Assembly (NCBI RefSeq): GCF_001577835.2
Contig: NC_029521.1
Span: 19,250,470 to 19,314,469 of the forward strand
DNA: 64,000 nucleotides
Direction of reading: 5' to 3'
From: Coturnix japonica
Lineage: Eukaryota > Chordata > Aves > Galliformes > Phasianidae
The position numbers were made by a program, and so were the translations under genes. How positions within the stretch are numbered: the stretch's first letter is position 1; the number at the start of each line of letters is the position of its first letter. Positions 55,580-64,000 of this stretch are shown one piece after another. The notes under the pieces were generated by a model, which was not told the origin of the DNA, did no database searches, and worked only from the letters and a program-made list of their open reading frames with translations.

Positions 55580-57600
55580 TTGGGATAGTCTTATTTTGAC
55601 CTTCAGTGAAGTACCCCTTGCAATATGATAAGCCCCAAGAGGTGGGGGCAGCATGAGCTGCCTTAGTTCTTGTTTGACAGCAGCCTGGTATTCAGGCACT
55701 TAGAGCTGCATCTTTAGCACATCCAAATCAACTCCTTACACTGATCTGTTTGATCTAGGCTAAGTCCGGTGCCAGTGCAATGTGGGATGGGTTAACAGCC
55801 CAAATAGTTCTCTGAGACAAATTGTCAACTGTTGTCACTTGATAGTATTTGTGCAGGGGCAAAGCTGTTCCTAGCTTTCCTCCACACATTTTCCGAGCCT
55901 GATGCGAGCAAACATTTGTAACTGTGATGATTGCTTAGTATTGCTGACAGAAAATTAAATCTCCGTCTCTGAATGCTATCCCTGCCTTGTGTAATGTCTT
56001 CCCTGTGTGAGCACTGCCTGCCATGCTGGCAGCTTGCTGCTGGTGGAAGGGCACACACTGTGGAGCTATACTACTTGGCACAGTAAGGTGAAGGTGACTC
56101 CTTTCCTCTGCACCCTGCTGCCTTCGGGCTATGTCGATCTCTTCCAAGCTGACGTTAAAACATTGGCATCTTGCTTTGCCCATTTGGCTTCACTCCATGT
56201 GTTTTGTTTCCCTTTCTCCCTTGTAGTGTGTTGCGTTTCTTATCACTGTTGCTACTAATTGAGCACAGTCCTATTGGAGTAGTGTAGTTCAGAGTCCCCT
56301 GTGATTCTGCATGTGGCCGACCAGTTCTTCACGTCCATCATTCCTGTTTCTCCCCCTGCTGTACCTTCTGCCCTGTTCTGTCTGTGTTTCCTTGCTGGAT
56401 GTCCATGTGTTACCCAGCCGTCTGGCCTCTCTCCCTGGCCCTGAGCTCCTGGGCTGTGGTTTGTTTGTTTGTTATTCTGCAGACTGCTGGTGAACTCATA
56501 CTTTCTTTGGCTTTAGTGGGGTTCTGTCAGCAGCAGCCTGGGTTTCTGGCACTGAAGAAGTGCTAGGACCATCTGCTGCTGCTCTCTGCAGTCAGGAGCT
56601 GATATTGCCACCTTGATACAACAGACTCCTGCCAAGGTCTTGATGAGGAAAGTGGAACAACCTCATTTCTTTGGGTCAGTCAGTGATAGCCTTCAGGGAT
56701 TTTGCTTATGCTACACCTTAGAAAGTAAAGGGGAAAACTGTGCCTTGTTCCTTTGCTGTGTTTGCAGGGTGCATTCAGTCTCTGGTTTTGTCTGTAGTCT
56801 GTGGAATGAAGCAGATGCTTTGTGGCTTTCAGGAAGCTTCCACTGCTTCCCTTGTCAGGCCAAGGGGATTCATGCATCTTCTTATGTCTCTGTCTTTCTC
56901 AGCATGGTTATTCATATCACACAAATGTGAGACTGAGGCAGCATTTTCTCTGCAATGGGAGAAGTGGGAGCTTTTCTCTCCTCGGTGCCCACCCACAGAT
57001 GGGATGATGATGGTTAAAGGATGACTTCCAGGGCTGATCTCAAGGGAAAGAGGCTGTTATTTCTGACATCTGGTTACACTCCTTAGGGATCTCCAGACAT
57101 GGAGCCTGTACTAGCACTCTGCTACGCTTACCAGGCTTATTTTTCTAACGAGTGACCTACATTTCTCTTTTCCTATGGTATAAGCTCATTACCTATTATC
57201 TCACCATGGCAACAGAGAACAGATTATTCTTTTTCTCTTTTCCAAGAGCTTTTTATGTGCTTGCCAGCTTCCTCTTTCCCTTTCTTATCCTCCACCGGTT
57301 CCGATTCTGCGACCTCGTTTCCCTCAGCCTCTCTGGGCAGGTTGTTTTCCAGCCCTTGCTTTCCCTTGGCCTCCTGTTAATGGCTTTATTTCCTTAGTGG
57401 GGCAGAACCCAGGCAGGGATGCCGTAATTCCAGCTGAGGTTTTATCAGCACTGCTGGCCCACAGGATTTCTTCCACTATCTCAAACTGTACCCCAGCACG
57501 TGTATTATTAACTCCTGTTCTCCCTCCCCAGCCCATGTCTGTGTTGCTGTGGTCTAACCCTTGCCCCAGAGCCCATCCCCACACATAACAGGAGAAGCTG
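55580..57600. other. Gap between convergent GOT1 and CNNM1 3' ends
   Basis: No exon or repeat was recognised. Minus-strand poly(A) candidates for CNNM1 are ATTAAA at 57650-57655 and AATAAA at 57385-57390, so the right part may be CNNM1 3' UTR. Confidence 0.45.
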
Positions 57601-58658
57601 CCCCTGCACCCATTAACACAATCAGGGCATCACTCAGGGAGAAGTTGCTTTTAATGTTGACATCCCTGTTGCGTTCAGCTTCTACAAAACTACAGACCGG
57701 TCGGTGCTGACCCGGAGGCTCGGCACAAGCCTGCCTCGCGCAGAGGATGGTCAATGCGGTGCGGAGCAGCCGGTCATGGGGGTGAGCTGTGCTCCCGCGC
57801 CGGGCTGCGGCGATGTTGGCGTGCGCTGCGGCTGTGCATGGCACTGGGCACGGCACAGACGTGTACTGGGGCCCTGAGCTGTGGGTGGCACCCCCCAAAT
57901 AGCATTGTCTCCTTATGGCGGAGAGCACGTGTGTGCAGTGCCCAGCAGGGGGGGGCTCCAGGCCTCACAGGATGGGGATGCGCAATGATGCTGAGGGTGT
58001 TGTGGCTTGGGCTGCCCCTCCCTGTGCTGCCAGCAGGGAACACTTCTCCCCCTTTTCTTTCTCCACCTCTTCCTTGAGACCAGGTACTACCAGGGAGCAG
58101 CTGGGCCGGGGCCCTCAGGCTCCAGCAAGCTGCTCCGTGCCACTAGATGCTTCAGTCCCTGCAGTGTGTCCTTTGGCCTGGGGATGGGGCTCTGCAGTCC
58201 TGCAGGGAGGGGCGGCACGAGCGGGCGAGCAGAGTGAGTGCAGACCTGCTGCTGCTGGACACGGGCCTTGTGGCAGGAGACCACCATGCTGCAGACCTGG
58301 AAGATGTGCACAGCCCAGTGCAGGAGGACAGAGTAAAAAGTGTGAGTAGGGACCTTGTTTTCTCCTCTCTCTCTGCCCTCACCACCCTATGAGTGCCTGG
58401 GCACTGTTGTTGCAGCCTTGGACCCTGATGCAGCCCTCTGCTATGTGTATGCCTGCTCCGGGCTGCCCTTGCCTATTGCTGTTAAGCACAGGGTGGGTAT
58501 TTCTGCACCCTCTATCATTTGACTTTGCTGTTTGAACAGCACAAAACTTGATTTTGCAATGTGAAAACCAACCTCCTGTTTGTTTAGGGGAGCAAAGTGC
58601 AGGTTCCTACCTGGGGTCCACGTGGGCCTCCAGCACCGTGCTCTGGCCACGCTGCTGC

Positions 58659-64000
<5,342 letters not shown>

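Noticed and set aside
57774-57840. QLTPMT-like end as the CNNM1 C-terminus
   Set aside because: It resembles LTPLIT by chance and lacks a phase-compatible acceptor. The exon at 58659-58738 gives a full SNLTPLIT end in the correct phase.

Overview
The window is nuclear DNA from a bird, most likely a galliform close to chicken. Three things support this: CR1 LINE ends of the avian type, short introns inside GC-rich CpG islands, and a GOT1 protein that differs from the chicken cytosolic aspartate aminotransferase I remember at only a few residues. Gene order, left to right, is ABCC2(-, 5' half), CUTC(-), COX15(+), ATP6V0E2(+), ENTPD7(-), SLC25A28(+), NKX2-3(-), GOT1(+), CNNM1(-, 3' half). Apart from ATP6V0E2, this is the human 10q24.2 order read in reverse, as I remember it, so it is an ordinary conserved vertebrate block. 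Every coding exon below was placed by reading both splice sites and checking that reading phase carries through. Seven genes are complete, and all exon sums are whole codons.

Region by region: 1-5.8 kb holds the first twelve exons of ABCC2, with CR1 fragments in its introns and an HNF1-type palindrome just upstream of the start. 8.8-16.9 kb is compact: CUTC and COX15 diverge from one CpG-island promoter with start codons 410 bp apart, and a small V-ATPase subunit gene (ATP6V0E2) follows COX15 by about 240 bp. 17.6-25.9 kb holds ENTPD7 and SLC25A28, which diverge from a 738-bp promoter carrying eleven perfect CCAAT boxes, all in one orientation. 26-52 kb is a regulatory landscape around the two-exon homeobox gene NKX2-3. 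It has a CpG-rich domain of several kilobases, AT-rich islands with forkhead and TAAT motifs, old CR1 copies, a MIR/CORE-SINE fossil and pyrimidine tracts. 52.4-55.6 kb is GOT1. 58.7-62 kb holds the last ten coding exons of CNNM1, converging on GOT1; its first exon lies beyond the right edge.

Functionally, several neighbours deal with metals and heme: COX15 makes heme A, SLC25A28 imports iron into mitochondria, CUTC is the copper-homeostasis family member, and ABCC2 exports bilirubin conjugates. Whether that grouping matters is inference. I found no dedicated novel system such as a defence cluster, toxin system or array. The most unusual signal is the phased CCAAT array between ENTPD7 and SLC25A28. 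Next come the G-quadruplex-type hexamer repeat in ENTPD7 intron 1, the forkhead/TAAT cluster upstream of NKX2-3, and an unusually long open frame in the NKX2-3-GOT1 interval.
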